A DNA stretch of 61,326 nt from Bacteroidales bacterium. GTDB lineage: Bacteria > Bacteroidota > Bacteroidia > Bacteroidales > UBA932. The position numbers and the translations under genes are program-made. Where the stretch lies: NCBI GenBank assembly GCA_017557535.1, contig JAFYYM010000112.1, positions 1 through 61,326 of the forward strand, in the 5' to 3' direction. The notes beneath the pieces were generated by a model. The model worked only from the letters and a program-made list of their open reading frames with translations. It did no database searches and was not told where the DNA came from. This document shows, piece by piece, positions 9,274 through 17,769 of the stretch. The stretch's first letter is position 1. Each line of letters begins with the position of its first letter.

Positions 9274-11585
9274 TGAGAACAACTAAAACAATTCTGATTG
9301 TTATGGCAATTATGGCGGCGGCTTGCTCGCCGAAAAGTGGTGTGGCACCAGCCATCCCTGTTGACAAAGATGTCGAGGCTAAGGTTGAGTCTGTCCTCAA
9401 GAAAATGACTCTCAAAGAGAAGGCTGGCCAGATGGTGCAGCTCTCGATTGACACCATCACGGATGATACGAAACCTGAGATCGACCCTGTCAAATTGGAG
9501 AAGATCATAGGGGAGTATAAGGTGGGTTCAATCCTGAACCTCCTGAAGGATGTCTCCCTTTCGAGGGAGGGAACAGCCGCTTTCGTCCGTCAGATTCAAG
9601 ATAAATCCATGGAGTTGATCGGTATTCCCTGCATCTACGGATTGGACATGATCCATGGAGCATCATACCTAACCGATGGCTCCCTGTATCCGCAGGAGAT
9701 CAATCTGGGCGCGACTTTCAATAGGGACTACCCCAGGATGATGGGCGAGGCTCTCGCATATGAGACAAGGGCCGCCCAGGTGGCATGGGTGTTCTCCCCG
9801 GTGATGGATCTCGGACGTGACCCCCGCTGGCCGAGGCATTGGGAGAGTTGGGGAGAGGATCCCTACCTCCAGGCTGAGATGGCCCGCTCTGAGACTGAGG
9901 CGATACAGGGCGCTGACCCTAACCATATTGATCTTGAGCATGCGGCTGTGAGCATCAAACATTACATGGGTTATGGAGTTCCTCATACAGGAAAGGATCG
10001 CACACCTGCTTATATTGCACTCAATGATTTGAGAGAAAAGTATTTCCGTCCATTCAAGGAGTGTCTCCAAGCCGGCGCTCTCACCGTTATGGTGAACTCT
10101 GCCTCGATCAATGGCATTCCGACCCACGCCAATAAAGAACTTCTCACAGGGTGGGCCAAGGAAGAGCTCAATTGGGATGGCCTGATCGTGACTGATTGGG
10201 CGGACATCAATAATCTTTATACCAGGGATCATGTCGCTGCCGACAAACGGGAGGCTGTGGCCATGGGAATCAATGCCGGTATAGACATGATTATGGAACC
10301 TTATGATCCTGAGTGCGTTAATATAATAGTTGATCTTGCGGAGTCCGGTGATATCCCCATGTCAAGGATTGATGACGCGGTCCGTCGTATCCTTCGCCTG
10401 AAGGTCCGTCTTGGCCTTTTCGACAATCCTTCTTGGGATTATGATTATAAGGATTTCGGTTGCCAGCGTTTCGCTGACGAGTCTTACGCCGCGGCACTTG
10501 AGTCTGAGGTGCTGTTGAAGAACGAGGGAGGAATCCTTCCTCTGAAGGGAACCGAGAGAATCCTTGTGACAGGCCCTAACGCCAATTCGATGAGGACCCT
10601 CAACGGTGGTTGGAGCTACACTTGGCAGGGGGATGCTGACACCTTCGCTTCGGATCACAATACCATCCTGGAGGCTATCAGGAACCGTTTCCCTAATGTC
10701 AAGTATGTTCCAGCGATCGAATATGACCAGGAATGGGGTAAGTGGGAGAAGGAGCATGTGACCGGTATCTCAGAGGCAGTGGCGGCTGCCAGGACCTGTG
10801 ATGTGGTGATCGCCTGCGTCGGTGAGAACACTTATTGCGAGACCCCCGGTAACATGAACGACCTCAATCTCTCGGCTAACCAGAAAGACCTTGTCAAAGC
10901 CCTCGCAGCGACTGGTAAGCCGATCATCCTTGTGTTGAATGAGGGTCGTCCCAGGATTATCGGTGACATTGAACCCCTCGTGAAAGCCGTTGTGGATGTG
11001 ATGCTTCCGTCCAATTATGGTGGTGACGCTTTGGCTGCCTTGCTGTCGGGAGACGAGAACTTCTCCGGCAAACTGCCTTTCACATATTCAAAGCACATCA
11101 ATTCTCTCCACACTTACGACTACAAAGTCTCCGAGCATAATGAGACCATGGCTGGCTCATACAATTATGACGCTATCATGGATGTCCAGTGGCCTTTCGG
11201 CCACGGCCTGAGCTACACGACCTTCGAATACTCAGACCTGAAGGTGTCAGCTAATGATTTCTCTGCGGGGGATGTCCTCAAGGTATCCGTAAAGGTGGCC
11301 AACACCGGCTCACGCACTGGCAAAGAAGCTGTCCTTCTCTATAGCTCTGATATAGTCGCCTCGCTTATTCCTGACGTAAAGAGACTGAGAGGCTTCGAGA
11401 AGATCTCCCTTGCTCCAGGCGAGTCCAAAGTCGTTGAGTTTGAGGTTCCTGCCAAGGAGTTGGCATTTGTTGGTGCCGATGGGAAGTGGCGTCTTGAGAA
11501 GGGCGAGTTCCGTCTCTCATGCGGCGGGCAGGCAGCTATGGTCAACTGTCTTGAGACCAAGGTCTGGGATACTCCTAACATCTAG
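9273..11585 (+). CDS. GH3 beta-glucosidase-type lipoprotein
   Basis: Lipobox AAAC (Cys18). GH3 N-terminal TIM barrel with YGLDMIHGA, SWGEDPYL, KHYMGYG and nucleophile Asp308 in LIVTDWADINN; then the alpha/beta sandwich domain (LLKNEGGILPLKG) and a C-terminal fibronectin-III-like domain from about residue 655 (FGHGLSYTTFEYSDL). Length (770) is normal. Predicted exo-acting beta-glucosidase or beta-xylosidase removing single residues from gluco- or xylo-oligosaccharides in the periplasm. It begins at the A shared with the GH31 stop. Together with GH31 and GH5 it forms the glucan-directed half of the operon. Exact sugar specificity is not readable from sequence. Confidence 0.9.
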   Translation: MRTTKTILIVMAIMAAACSPKSGVAPAIPVDKDVEAKVESVLKKMTLKEKAGQMVQLSIDTITDDTKPEIDPVKLEKIIGEYKVGSILNLLKDVSLSREGTAAFVRQIQDKSMELIGIPCIYGLDMIHGASYLTDGSLYPQEINLGATFNRDYPRMMGEALAYETRAAQVAWVFSPVMDLGRDPRWPRHWESWGEDPYLQAEMARSETEAIQGADPNHIDLEHAAVSIKHYMGYGVPHTGKDRTPAYIALNDLREKYFRPFKECLQAGALTVMVNSASINGIPTHANKELLTGWAKEELNWDGLIVTDWADINNLYTRDHVAADKREAVAMGINAGIDMIMEPYDPECVNIIVDLAESGDIPMSRIDDAVRRILRLKVRLGLFDNPSWDYDYKDFGCQRFADESYAAALESEVLLKNEGGILPLKGTERILVTGPNANSMRTLNGGWSYTWQGDADTFASDHNTILEAIRNRFPNVKYVPAIEYDQEWGKWEKEHVTGISEAVAAARTCDVVIACVGENTYCETPGNMNDLNLSANQKDLVKALAATGKPIILVLNEGRPRIIGDIEPLVKAVVDVMLPSNYGGDALAALLSGDENFSGKLPFTYSKHINSLHTYDYKVSEHNETMAGSYNYDAIMDVQWPFGHGLSYTTFEYSDLKVSANDFSAGDVLKVSVKVANTGSRTGKEAVLLYSSDIVASLIPDVKRLRGFEKISLAPGESKVVEFEVPAKELAFVGADGKWRLEKGEFRLSCGGQAAMVNCLETKVWDTPNI

Positions 11586-11588
11586 GCG

Positions 11589-12791
11589 ATGGATCTGGTC
11601 TCGTTCCGGGAAGAAATACTGGCTGAGCTGGAAGGGGATATATTACCTTTCTGGCTCAGTCTTAAAGATCCGGATGGTGGTTATTTCGGAGAGGTCAAAT
11701 CTGACGGGACAATCTCGCCAGACGCTCCCAGGGGAGAGATACTGAATGCCAGGATAATATGGTCTTTCTCAGCGGCTTACGCTGCCCTTGGGAAAGAGTC
11801 TTATCTCTCGGCCGCCATTCATGCGAGTGATTGGTTCCTTTCTCACCTTGTTGATCCTGTCAATGGGGGAGTGTTCTGGAGCGCCTCAGCCTATGGCAAG
11901 CCTCTAGACACTAAGAAGCAACTGTACTCCCAAGCATTCGCCATTTACGCTTTCAGCGAGCTCTATAAGGTCACTGAAGACAAGGCGGTCCTTGAAGTCG
12001 CCACCGAGCTGTTCAGTATTATAGAGAACAAGTTCAGGGATAGGACGAATGGAGGCTATATCGAGGCGCTCTCGGAGGATTTCTCGCCTCTTGAGGACAT
12101 GTCCCTTTCGGCTCATGACATCAACGCCGACAAGACGATGAATTCTCATCTCCATCTCATGGAGGCGTATGCCAATCTCTACAGTGTCTGGCCTGATTCC
12201 TCACTTAAGAATGCTCTTGTTGAACTCATAAAGCTCACCTGCGAGAAGATAATCTCTCCCTCAGGGCATCTGTATTTATATTTCTCAAAAGACTGGACGG
12301 TTCTTCCTGGAGCTGTATCCTATGGCCACGATATCGAGACATCATGGCTTCTTCTTGAGTGCGCCAATGCGGTTGGGGATGCCCAGCTTATTGATTATGT
12401 CAAGCCATTTTGCCTCACTCTCGGAGCCGCCGGCAATGAAGGGCTGCTCTTTGACGGCTCAATGAGCTATGAACTTTTCCCTGACGGTGAGGCCGATCGT
12501 TCACGGCAATGGTGGGTCCAGGCTGAGACCGTAGTCGGCAATCTATGGCTCTGGAAGTATCACTCTGACCTTGAAGGACTTCCGAGGGCACTCCGCTGCT
12601 GGACCTGGATCAAGGCCCATTTGCTGGATTCTGAGGCGGAATGGGGTGAATGGTATTGGGGAACCCTGGACGACGGGCAGACCCCGGACACCGCCAATCC
12701 CAAGGCTGGTTTTTGGAAATGCCCCTACCACAACACCCGCATGTGCCTGGAGGCTCTCAAAACGCTTTGTTTTGTGGGTAAGTATGATTAA
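11589..12791 (+). CDS. Mannobiose/cellobiose 2-epimerase (AGE family)
   Basis: 400 residues without a signal peptide; an (alpha/alpha)6-barrel of the N-acylglucosamine 2-epimerase family. The conserved His residues are visible: His187 and His189 (NSHLHLMEAY), His247 (SYGHDIETSW) and His381 (CPYHNTRM). These match the catalytic histidines of cellobiose/mannobiose epimerases. The family interconverts the reducing-end glucose/mannose of beta-1,4-disaccharides. Next to GH130 the likely reaction is Man-Man to Man-Glc, as for ManE of Bacteroides fragilis. Starts 3 bp after the GH3 stop. Cellobiose could be a second substrate given the GH5/GH3 neighbours. Confidence 0.9.
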   Translation: MDLVSFREEILAELEGDILPFWLSLKDPDGGYFGEVKSDGTISPDAPRGEILNARIIWSFSAAYAALGKESYLSAAIHASDWFLSHLVDPVNGGVFWSASAYGKPLDTKKQLYSQAFAIYAFSELYKVTEDKAVLEVATELFSIIENKFRDRTNGGYIEALSEDFSPLEDMSLSAHDINADKTMNSHLHLMEAYANLYSVWPDSSLKNALVELIKLTCEKIISPSGHLYLYFSKDWTVLPGAVSYGHDIETSWLLLECANAVGDAQLIDYVKPFCLTLGAAGNEGLLFDGSMSYELFPDGEADRSRQWWVQAETVVGNLWLWKYHSDLEGLPRALRCWTWIKAHLLDSEAEWGEWYWGTLDDGQTPDTANPKAGFWKCPYHNTRMCLEALKTLCFVGKYD

Positions 12792-12802
12792 ATTTGCTTA
12801 CT

Positions 12803-14206
12803 ATGGCAAAGTTATCAGAGAAAATAGGTTATGGATTGGGGGACATGTCCTCCTCGATGTTCTGGAAGATATTCTCGTATTATCTTCCGATTTTTTATTC
12901 GGATGTCTTCGGCTTGAAGCCTGTCCATGCGGCGACCCTGCTGGGAGTCACGAGGTTATATGACGCTGTCTCTGACCCGGTGATGGGAATAATCGCCGAC
13001 CGTACCCAGACTAAGTGGGGGAAATACCGCCCATATCTCTTATGGCTGGCGATTCCCTTCGCTCTGATAGGAATCATGGCCTTTTATGTGCCGGATGCCT
13101 CTTATGGTATTAAGCATTTCTACGCGTATGTGGCTTATATCCTGATGATGACCGCCTACACCGCCGTTAATGTCCCATACGGGGCGATGCTCGGTGTGGT
13201 GACAGCGGACTCAAAGGAGAAGAGCGTATTCTCTTCTTTCAGGATGTTCTTCGCCTATATCGGCAGTTTCATAGCGATGGGAATATTCTGGCTCTTCGAG
13301 AAGTCCATCATAGGTTCCACCAACTCGGCTGGCAAGATGATAAAGGGTGTCGGGGACGCTGATCCCATGCAGTGGACTTCCATTGTCGCTGTCGTGGCAG
13401 TCATTTGCGCCATCCTCTTTGTCCTGTGCTTCCTGTTGACGAAGGAACATGTGAAGATCGAGCGCAAACCTCAGACAGAAGGTGGCTCATCGATCAAGGA
13501 CGACCTGAAAGCTCTTGTTTCCAACGGACCTTGGTGGCTGATGCTCGGTGCTGCCATCGGTCAGCTTCTTTGCGGCTCGATCAGAGGCGGAGCGGCCGCC
13601 TATTACTTCGCCAATATATTGGGTGCTAATATATTCCTCACTTGCGCCGTGTACCTGACTATCGGTGAGATCGGCCAGATGGCCGGAGTCGCTTTCGCTG
13701 TTCCTCTATCTGAGAAAATAGGCAAAAGGAACACTTTTATGTCTGCCATGGTGGCTGTTGTGCTGTTCAGTTCAGCCATATGGTTCATCCCGACCGGCAC
13801 CGCCGCAGGTATTTGGTGGCTTATTGTCCTTCAGATACTCATCAGTCTCGCGATCGGTGTCGCCGCTCCTCTGACTTGGAGTATGTTCGCTGACGTGGCG
13901 GATTATTCCGAGCTTAGAAACGGCTCTAACTCAACTGGTTTGATATTCTCATCATCTTCTATGGCCCAGAAGTTCGGAGGTGCCATCGGAGGTTTCCTGC
14001 TTTTGGCGCTGCTCGGCGTTTTCGGCTATAACAAAGATTTGGCGCTACAGGCTCCAAGGACCCTGAGCGCCATAAAAGCCATGATGAGCTTCATACCGGC
14101 GATAGGAGCTGCTCTCTCGATACTTGCGCTGTCGTTCTATCCTCTCACCACGAGTAAGATGAACGAGGTCCAGGCTGAGTTGAAGCAGAAGAGGGGAGAG
14201 GCCTGA
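12803..14206 (+). CDS. GPH-family sugar:cation symporter (mannobiose transporter candidate)
   Basis: 467 residues, about 12 hydrophobic segments, MFS-type GPH (glycoside-pentoside-hexuronide) family: EKIGYGLGDMSSSMFWK at the start, then the loop DPVMGIIADRTQTKWGKYRPY. Start chosen at ATG 12803, 11 bp after the epimerase stop, because MAKLSEKIGYG is the standard family start; a TTG at 12794 is less likely. Inner-membrane importer of mannobiose or related disaccharides, judging from the adjacent cytoplasmic epimerase and phosphorylase and the equivalent B. fragilis cluster. Last gene of the operon; it meets a convergent gene 6 bp later. Confidence 0.9.
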   Translation: MAKLSEKIGYGLGDMSSSMFWKIFSYYLPIFYSDVFGLKPVHAATLLGVTRLYDAVSDPVMGIIADRTQTKWGKYRPYLLWLAIPFALIGIMAFYVPDASYGIKHFYAYVAYILMMTAYTAVNVPYGAMLGVVTADSKEKSVFSSFRMFFAYIGSFIAMGIFWLFEKSIIGSTNSAGKMIKGVGDADPMQWTSIVAVVAVICAILFVLCFLLTKEHVKIERKPQTEGGSSIKDDLKALVSNGPWWLMLGAAIGQLLCGSIRGGAAAYYFANILGANIFLTCAVYLTIGEIGQMAGVAFAVPLSEKIGKRNTFMSAMVAVVLFSSAIWFIPTGTAAGIWWLIVLQILISLAIGVAAPLTWSMFADVADYSELRNGSNSTGLIFSSSSMAQKFGGAIGGFLLLALLGVFGYNKDLALQAPRTLSAIKAMMSFIPAIGAALSILALSFYPLTTSKMNEVQAELKQKRGEA

Positions 14207-14212
14207 TCTGGC

Positions 14213-14797
14213 CTATTTCCCGGCGATGCTGGCTAGTTCCTTGGCCAGTTTGTCAATCATGACGGTTCCGAAAACGACGTTCCCGTCAGGATCTATAAGG
14301 TACATGGAGGGAATCCAATTCACCTTGTAGTCTTGCGAGACCTGTGTCTCTTTCCATTTGGCTAACGGGCTGACATGAATCCAGCCAAGTCCGTTCTCCT
14401 TCACATAATCCCCCCACTTTTCTTTGTCGGTGTCAAATGAGACTCCGACAAAGGCCACTTTATCAGAGCCATATTTCTCCCAAAGGGATTTCACCTCGGG
14501 AGCATCCTTACGGCAATCCGGACACCATGATGCCCAGAAGTCAAGGACCACATATTTTCCGCGGAAGTCTTTCAGGGAGAGTTCCTTCCCGTCAAGTGTC
14601 TGGAGAGTGAAATCTGGAGCGGGAGTGCCCTTCGCCAGAAGATCTTTCGCATATTGGGCGTCAAGATCCTCTACACTCTCGGTGGTTGCGGCCTCATCCA
14701 CGGTCTTTTTGGGAGTCCTTTTGCATGAAGGCAAAGACAGGACGGCGATCAGCATCAGGACGACCGCGGAAGATTTGATTAAAGTTGCCTTATTCAT
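14213..14797 (-). CDS. TlpA/ResA-type thioredoxin-fold lipoprotein
   Basis: Lipobox LPSC (Cys25), then a linker and a redoxin domain from about residue 57 (PAPDFTLQTLDGKELSL). The active-site pair is Cys92-Pro-Asp-Cys95 in FWASWCPDCRK. The C-terminal part has NWIPSMYLIDPDG with the cis-Pro typical of thioredoxin folds. Membrane-anchored periplasmic disulfide reductase or peroxidase-like protein, perhaps for cytochrome maturation, although the ResB/CcsA genes are 26 kb away. Convergent with the sugar symporter. The string TATATTAGC lies about 20 bp upstream of the start on this strand. Confidence 0.88.
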   Translation of the reverse strand: MNKATLIKSSAVVLMLIAVLSLPSCKRTPKKTVDEAATTESVEDLDAQYAKDLLAKGTPAPDFTLQTLDGKELSLKDFRGKYVVLDFWASWCPDCRKDAPEVKSLWEKYGSDKVAFVGVSFDTDKEKWGDYVKENGLGWIHVSPLAKWKETQVSQDYKVNWIPSMYLIDPDGNVVFGTVMIDKLAKELASIAGK

Positions 14798-14850
14798 GTG
14801 TTCGTCTTTTAGTTTCCGCTAATATACAACAAAAACTGAATAAAAAACGG

Positions 14851-14858
14851 TATATTTG
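14851..14858 (+). promoter_or_regulatory. Putative -7 element TATATTTG
   Basis: A perfect Bacteroidetes TAnnTTTG -7 match ending 19 bp before the start codon at 14878, in an AT-rich divergent spacer. No clear TTTG is present at -33, so the call is moderate. It would drive the NMT1-like/SpoIIE gene pair. Confidence 0.45.
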
Positions 14859-14877
14859 AATCCAGATTTCTGATCAG

Positions 14878-15834
14878 ATGCGGCTCTCTCGTGTATTGTT
14901 CCTGACATTCCTTTTGATTCTCGCACTCCCTTCGGGTGTCGCGGGGCAGGAGGCTGACAAGCCTTTTGTCTTCTCACCGCAGTGGATGGCTCAGGCCCAG
15001 TTCGCCGGCTATTACGCAGCTCTGGAGAAAGGTTTTTATGATGAGGAAGGTGTCAAGGTGGAAATTGTCCATCCTTTCGCTACTCAAGATCTGAGGGAGC
15101 GTCTCGCTTCTGTTAAGGCGGACGCTGTAACCTTGCCTCTTACCGAAGCGATGAAGATGGTGGCTGGCGGTTACCCGTTAGTCAATATTCTGCAGACTTC
15201 AATGAATACCGCCCTTGCCATTGTTTCACGGAACGGCCAGGATCCCACTTCTCTGGGAAAGGCTAAGGTGTCGACATGGAGATCCGGGTACGACCAATTG
15301 GTCAGATGCATGGCTTCCGACATGGGATCCCGGTTCCAGTGGATTGAGGCTGCCAACCCTGTCAGCCTATTTGTCGCCGCCGCTGTTGACGCGACGGTGA
15401 CAATGACCTACAATGAGCTTCTCCTTATACAGCAGGCCGGGTTCAACATCGCTGGTGCCGGCGTGTTCAAACTCAAGGACCATGACCTCAATATACAGGA
15501 GGAAGGAGTGTACATGTCGCGTTCACATTATCTCAGCAACAAGGACCGGGCTGATCGTTTCGCCCGGGCCAGCAGGAGAGGATGGGAGTGGGTCGCTGAA
15601 CATCAGGATGAGGCCTTGGACATAGTCATGAAATATGTGAAAGAGTACCGTATCCCGACCAATAGAGTTGTTCAAAAGCTTATGCTCCAAGAGGTTCTGT
15701 CCCTTCAACTGGATTCAGGGTCTGGACAGCGGGCATTTGTATTAAGACCTGATATGGTTGATAAGGCTAATAAGATTCTTGTAGGAGGCGGCATGTTGAG
15801 CAGGGAAGTTAAAGTGGAGGAATTGCTGCCATGA
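14878..15834 (+). CDS. NMT1/THI5-like periplasmic substrate-binding protein
   Basis: Signal peptide of about 23 residues ending in VAGQ, then an SBP fold of the NMT1/THI5 (SsuA/TauA-like) group: FSPQWMAQAQFAGYYAA, LEKGFYDEEGVKVEIVHP, and later LPLTEAMKMVAGGYPLVNI. Family members bind small nitrogen or sulfur compounds or thiamine pyrimidine precursors. No ABC permease or ATPase is nearby. Instead the stop overlaps the start of a SpoIIE-type phosphatase (ATGA), so the protein may act as a ligand-sensing partner rather than a transport component. The ligand is unknown. Confidence 0.8.
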   Translation: MRLSRVLFLTFLLILALPSGVAGQEADKPFVFSPQWMAQAQFAGYYAALEKGFYDEEGVKVEIVHPFATQDLRERLASVKADAVTLPLTEAMKMVAGGYPLVNILQTSMNTALAIVSRNGQDPTSLGKAKVSTWRSGYDQLVRCMASDMGSRFQWIEAANPVSLFVAAAVDATVTMTYNELLLIQQAGFNIAGAGVFKLKDHDLNIQEEGVYMSRSHYLSNKDRADRFARASRRGWEWVAEHQDEALDIVMKYVKEYRIPTNRVVQKLMLQEVLSLQLDSGSGQRAFVLRPDMVDKANKILVGGGMLSREVKVEELLP

Positions 15835-17765
15835 GAAGATTGATTGCCCGCATACGCCAATCTTTCTCTGCTCGGCTGAGCCTTTGGGTAGTGTTCTTCG
15901 CGGCTATGGTTTTTCTCGCCGCTCAGGGATATGTGGCTTTGCTGGCCAGGCGTTCTGTCAGGGCGGAGGCTGTCAAGGGTGCCTCCCAGGTCCTTGAGAA
16001 CACTATACTGCGTCTTAACAGCATTATCGAGGATGTGGAAATTGCCGCTGATAACCTTGAATGGCTTGTCTATCGCAACCTTGACTCCCAGGATAGGCTA
16101 ATGGAATATACCCGGAGCACAGTTCAGGGTAATAGTTTCTTGCTGGGGTGTTCAGTATCGCTTGAACCGTATACCTTCAAGGGTGTCAAGTATTTCTCGC
16201 CATATTCCAACAAAACAGGAGATTCAGTCACTACTGTTCAGGAGGGGAGTGATGACTACCAATATTTCTACATGGATTGGTATCTTTTGCCCAAGCTTCT
16301 CCGCCAACCTTGCTGGACAGAGCCCTACAGTGACTGGGAGCTGGATGATGAGGTGTCTTTAGACACGGAGAGGACTATCTCATATTGCAAGCCACTGACT
16401 GACAAAGATGGCACTTTCATCGGAACCATCTCCCTGGACATATCCTTGGAATGGCTTTCAAGTGTGATTTCTCCTGTCAAGCCATACAAAAGGGCCTATA
16501 GCGTTATAATAAGCCGCGGGGGCACATACCTTGTCCACCCTGACCCTGACAAGCTGTTTTACCAAACAGTATTCACGGAGGCCATGTCCGACCCTGATCC
16601 GGAGTTGGTCGAATTGGGACATGCGATGCAGGAATGGGAAGAAGGCACAAGAGTGCTGGAGTTGGGCGGCGAGCGTTGCCTCGTGTTTTTCGAACCTATT
16701 AAGAGCACAGGTTGGAGCGCGGCGATTGTTTGTCCGGATAAAGACATATTCGGTGGGTTTAACCATCTCCGGAGAATCGGCCTTCTTATCGCTCTCTTTG
16801 GCCTCATGCTGATGTTCCTTGTCTGCTTCAGGGTGGTAGGAAAAACCATGAAGCCTCTAAAGGATCTGGCCGACCAGGCGAAGAATATCGCGGATGGCTA
16901 TTTCGACACTGTTCTTCCGCAAAACGACCGCCCGGACGAGATAGGTGTCCTGTCCAGGTCCTTCGCCAACATGCGGACATCCCTGGTCTCATATATAGAC
17001 GAACTGACCAAAACCACGGCTGCCAACACTCGTATCGAAGGTGAGCTTCAGATTGCCAGGAATATTCAGAAGGGAATGTTGCCCGGCGTGTTCCCTCCTT
17101 TCCCTGAGCGTGATGATGTCGACCTTTACGCATCCATGACTCCAGCGAAGGAAGTGGGTGGAGATCTTTATGATTTTTTCATACAGGAAGGCAGCCTGTA
17201 CTTCTGCATCGGTGATGTCAGCGGAAAGGGAGTGCCTGCCAGCCTTATAATGGCTGTGACCAGAAACCTCTTCCGGGTGATGGGACAGCAAGGGTTGCCG
17301 CCTGACGAGATCGCCGGACGACTAAATGAGATCATTTGTGAGGGCAACGAGCAGATGATGTTCGTCACTATGTTCATCGGGCGAATCAATCTTGATACCG
17401 GATTGATGGATTTCTGCAACTGCGGTCATAATCCTCCCGTGGTGATCTCCAAGAAAGGGAAAGCGAGTTTCCTCGAGAGTCTTTCTAATACACCTCTCGG
17501 AGTCCAACCCGGTTTCTGGTATGATAAGGAGACAATAAAGGACGTTAGGGGAACTGTTTTATTCCTCTATACTGACGGCTTGAACGAGGCGGAGAACAAG
17601 GAATACGAGCAATTCGGGAATGAGAGATTACTCGCTGTACTTAATGAGAATTCTTTCCCTGATGCGGAATCCGCTGTTAAAGGCATGGCTAAGGCTGTAT
17701 CAAAGCATGTCGGCAAGGCCGAGGCCAGTGATGACCTGGCCATGCTTTGCCTCAAGGTCGGATAA
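15831..17765 (+). CDS. Membrane sensor PP2C-type phosphatase (Cache-HAMP-SpoIIE/RsbU)
   Basis: 644 residues. TM1 at about 17-37, an extracytoplasmic Cache-like sensor domain to about 300 (SYCKPLTDKDGTFIGTISLD), TM2 at about 316-336, HAMP, a short coiled coil (IEGELQIARNIQKGMLP), then a SpoIIE/RsbU phosphatase. Metal-binding acidic residues are present: Asp445 in KEVGGDLYDFF, Asp462 in GDVSGKG, Asp634/Asp635 in SDDLAML. The family dephosphorylates anti-anti-sigma (STAS) proteins in partner-switching control. No STAS or anti-sigma gene is adjacent, so its target is elsewhere. Coupled by ATGA to the periplasmic binding protein, which probably presents ligand to the Cache domain (inference). Confidence 0.88.
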   Translation: MRRLIARIRQSFSARLSLWVVFFAAMVFLAAQGYVALLARRSVRAEAVKGASQVLENTILRLNSIIEDVEIAADNLEWLVYRNLDSQDRLMEYTRSTVQGNSFLLGCSVSLEPYTFKGVKYFSPYSNKTGDSVTTVQEGSDDYQYFYMDWYLLPKLLRQPCWTEPYSDWELDDEVSLDTERTISYCKPLTDKDGTFIGTISLDISLEWLSSVISPVKPYKRAYSVIISRGGTYLVHPDPDKLFYQTVFTEAMSDPDPELVELGHAMQEWEEGTRVLELGGERCLVFFEPIKSTGWSAAIVCPDKDIFGGFNHLRRIGLLIALFGLMLMFLVCFRVVGKTMKPLKDLADQAKNIADGYFDTVLPQNDRPDEIGVLSRSFANMRTSLVSYIDELTKTTAANTRIEGELQIARNIQKGMLPGVFPPFPERDDVDLYASMTPAKEVGGDLYDFFIQEGSLYFCIGDVSGKGVPASLIMAVTRNLFRVMGQQGLPPDEIAGRLNEIICEGNEQMMFVTMFIGRINLDTGLMDFCNCGHNPPVVISKKGKASFLESLSNTPLGVQPGFWYDKETIKDVRGTVLFLYTDGLNEAENKEYEQFGNERLLAVLNENSFPDAESAVKGMAKAVSKHVGKAEASDDLAMLCLKVG

Positions 17766-17769
17766 ACCA

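Noticed and set aside
14195-14220. Possible terminator at the end of the mannan operon (AGGCC/GGCCT)
   Set aside because: The stem is 5 bp and lacks a poly-T tract; it overlaps both convergent gene ends.
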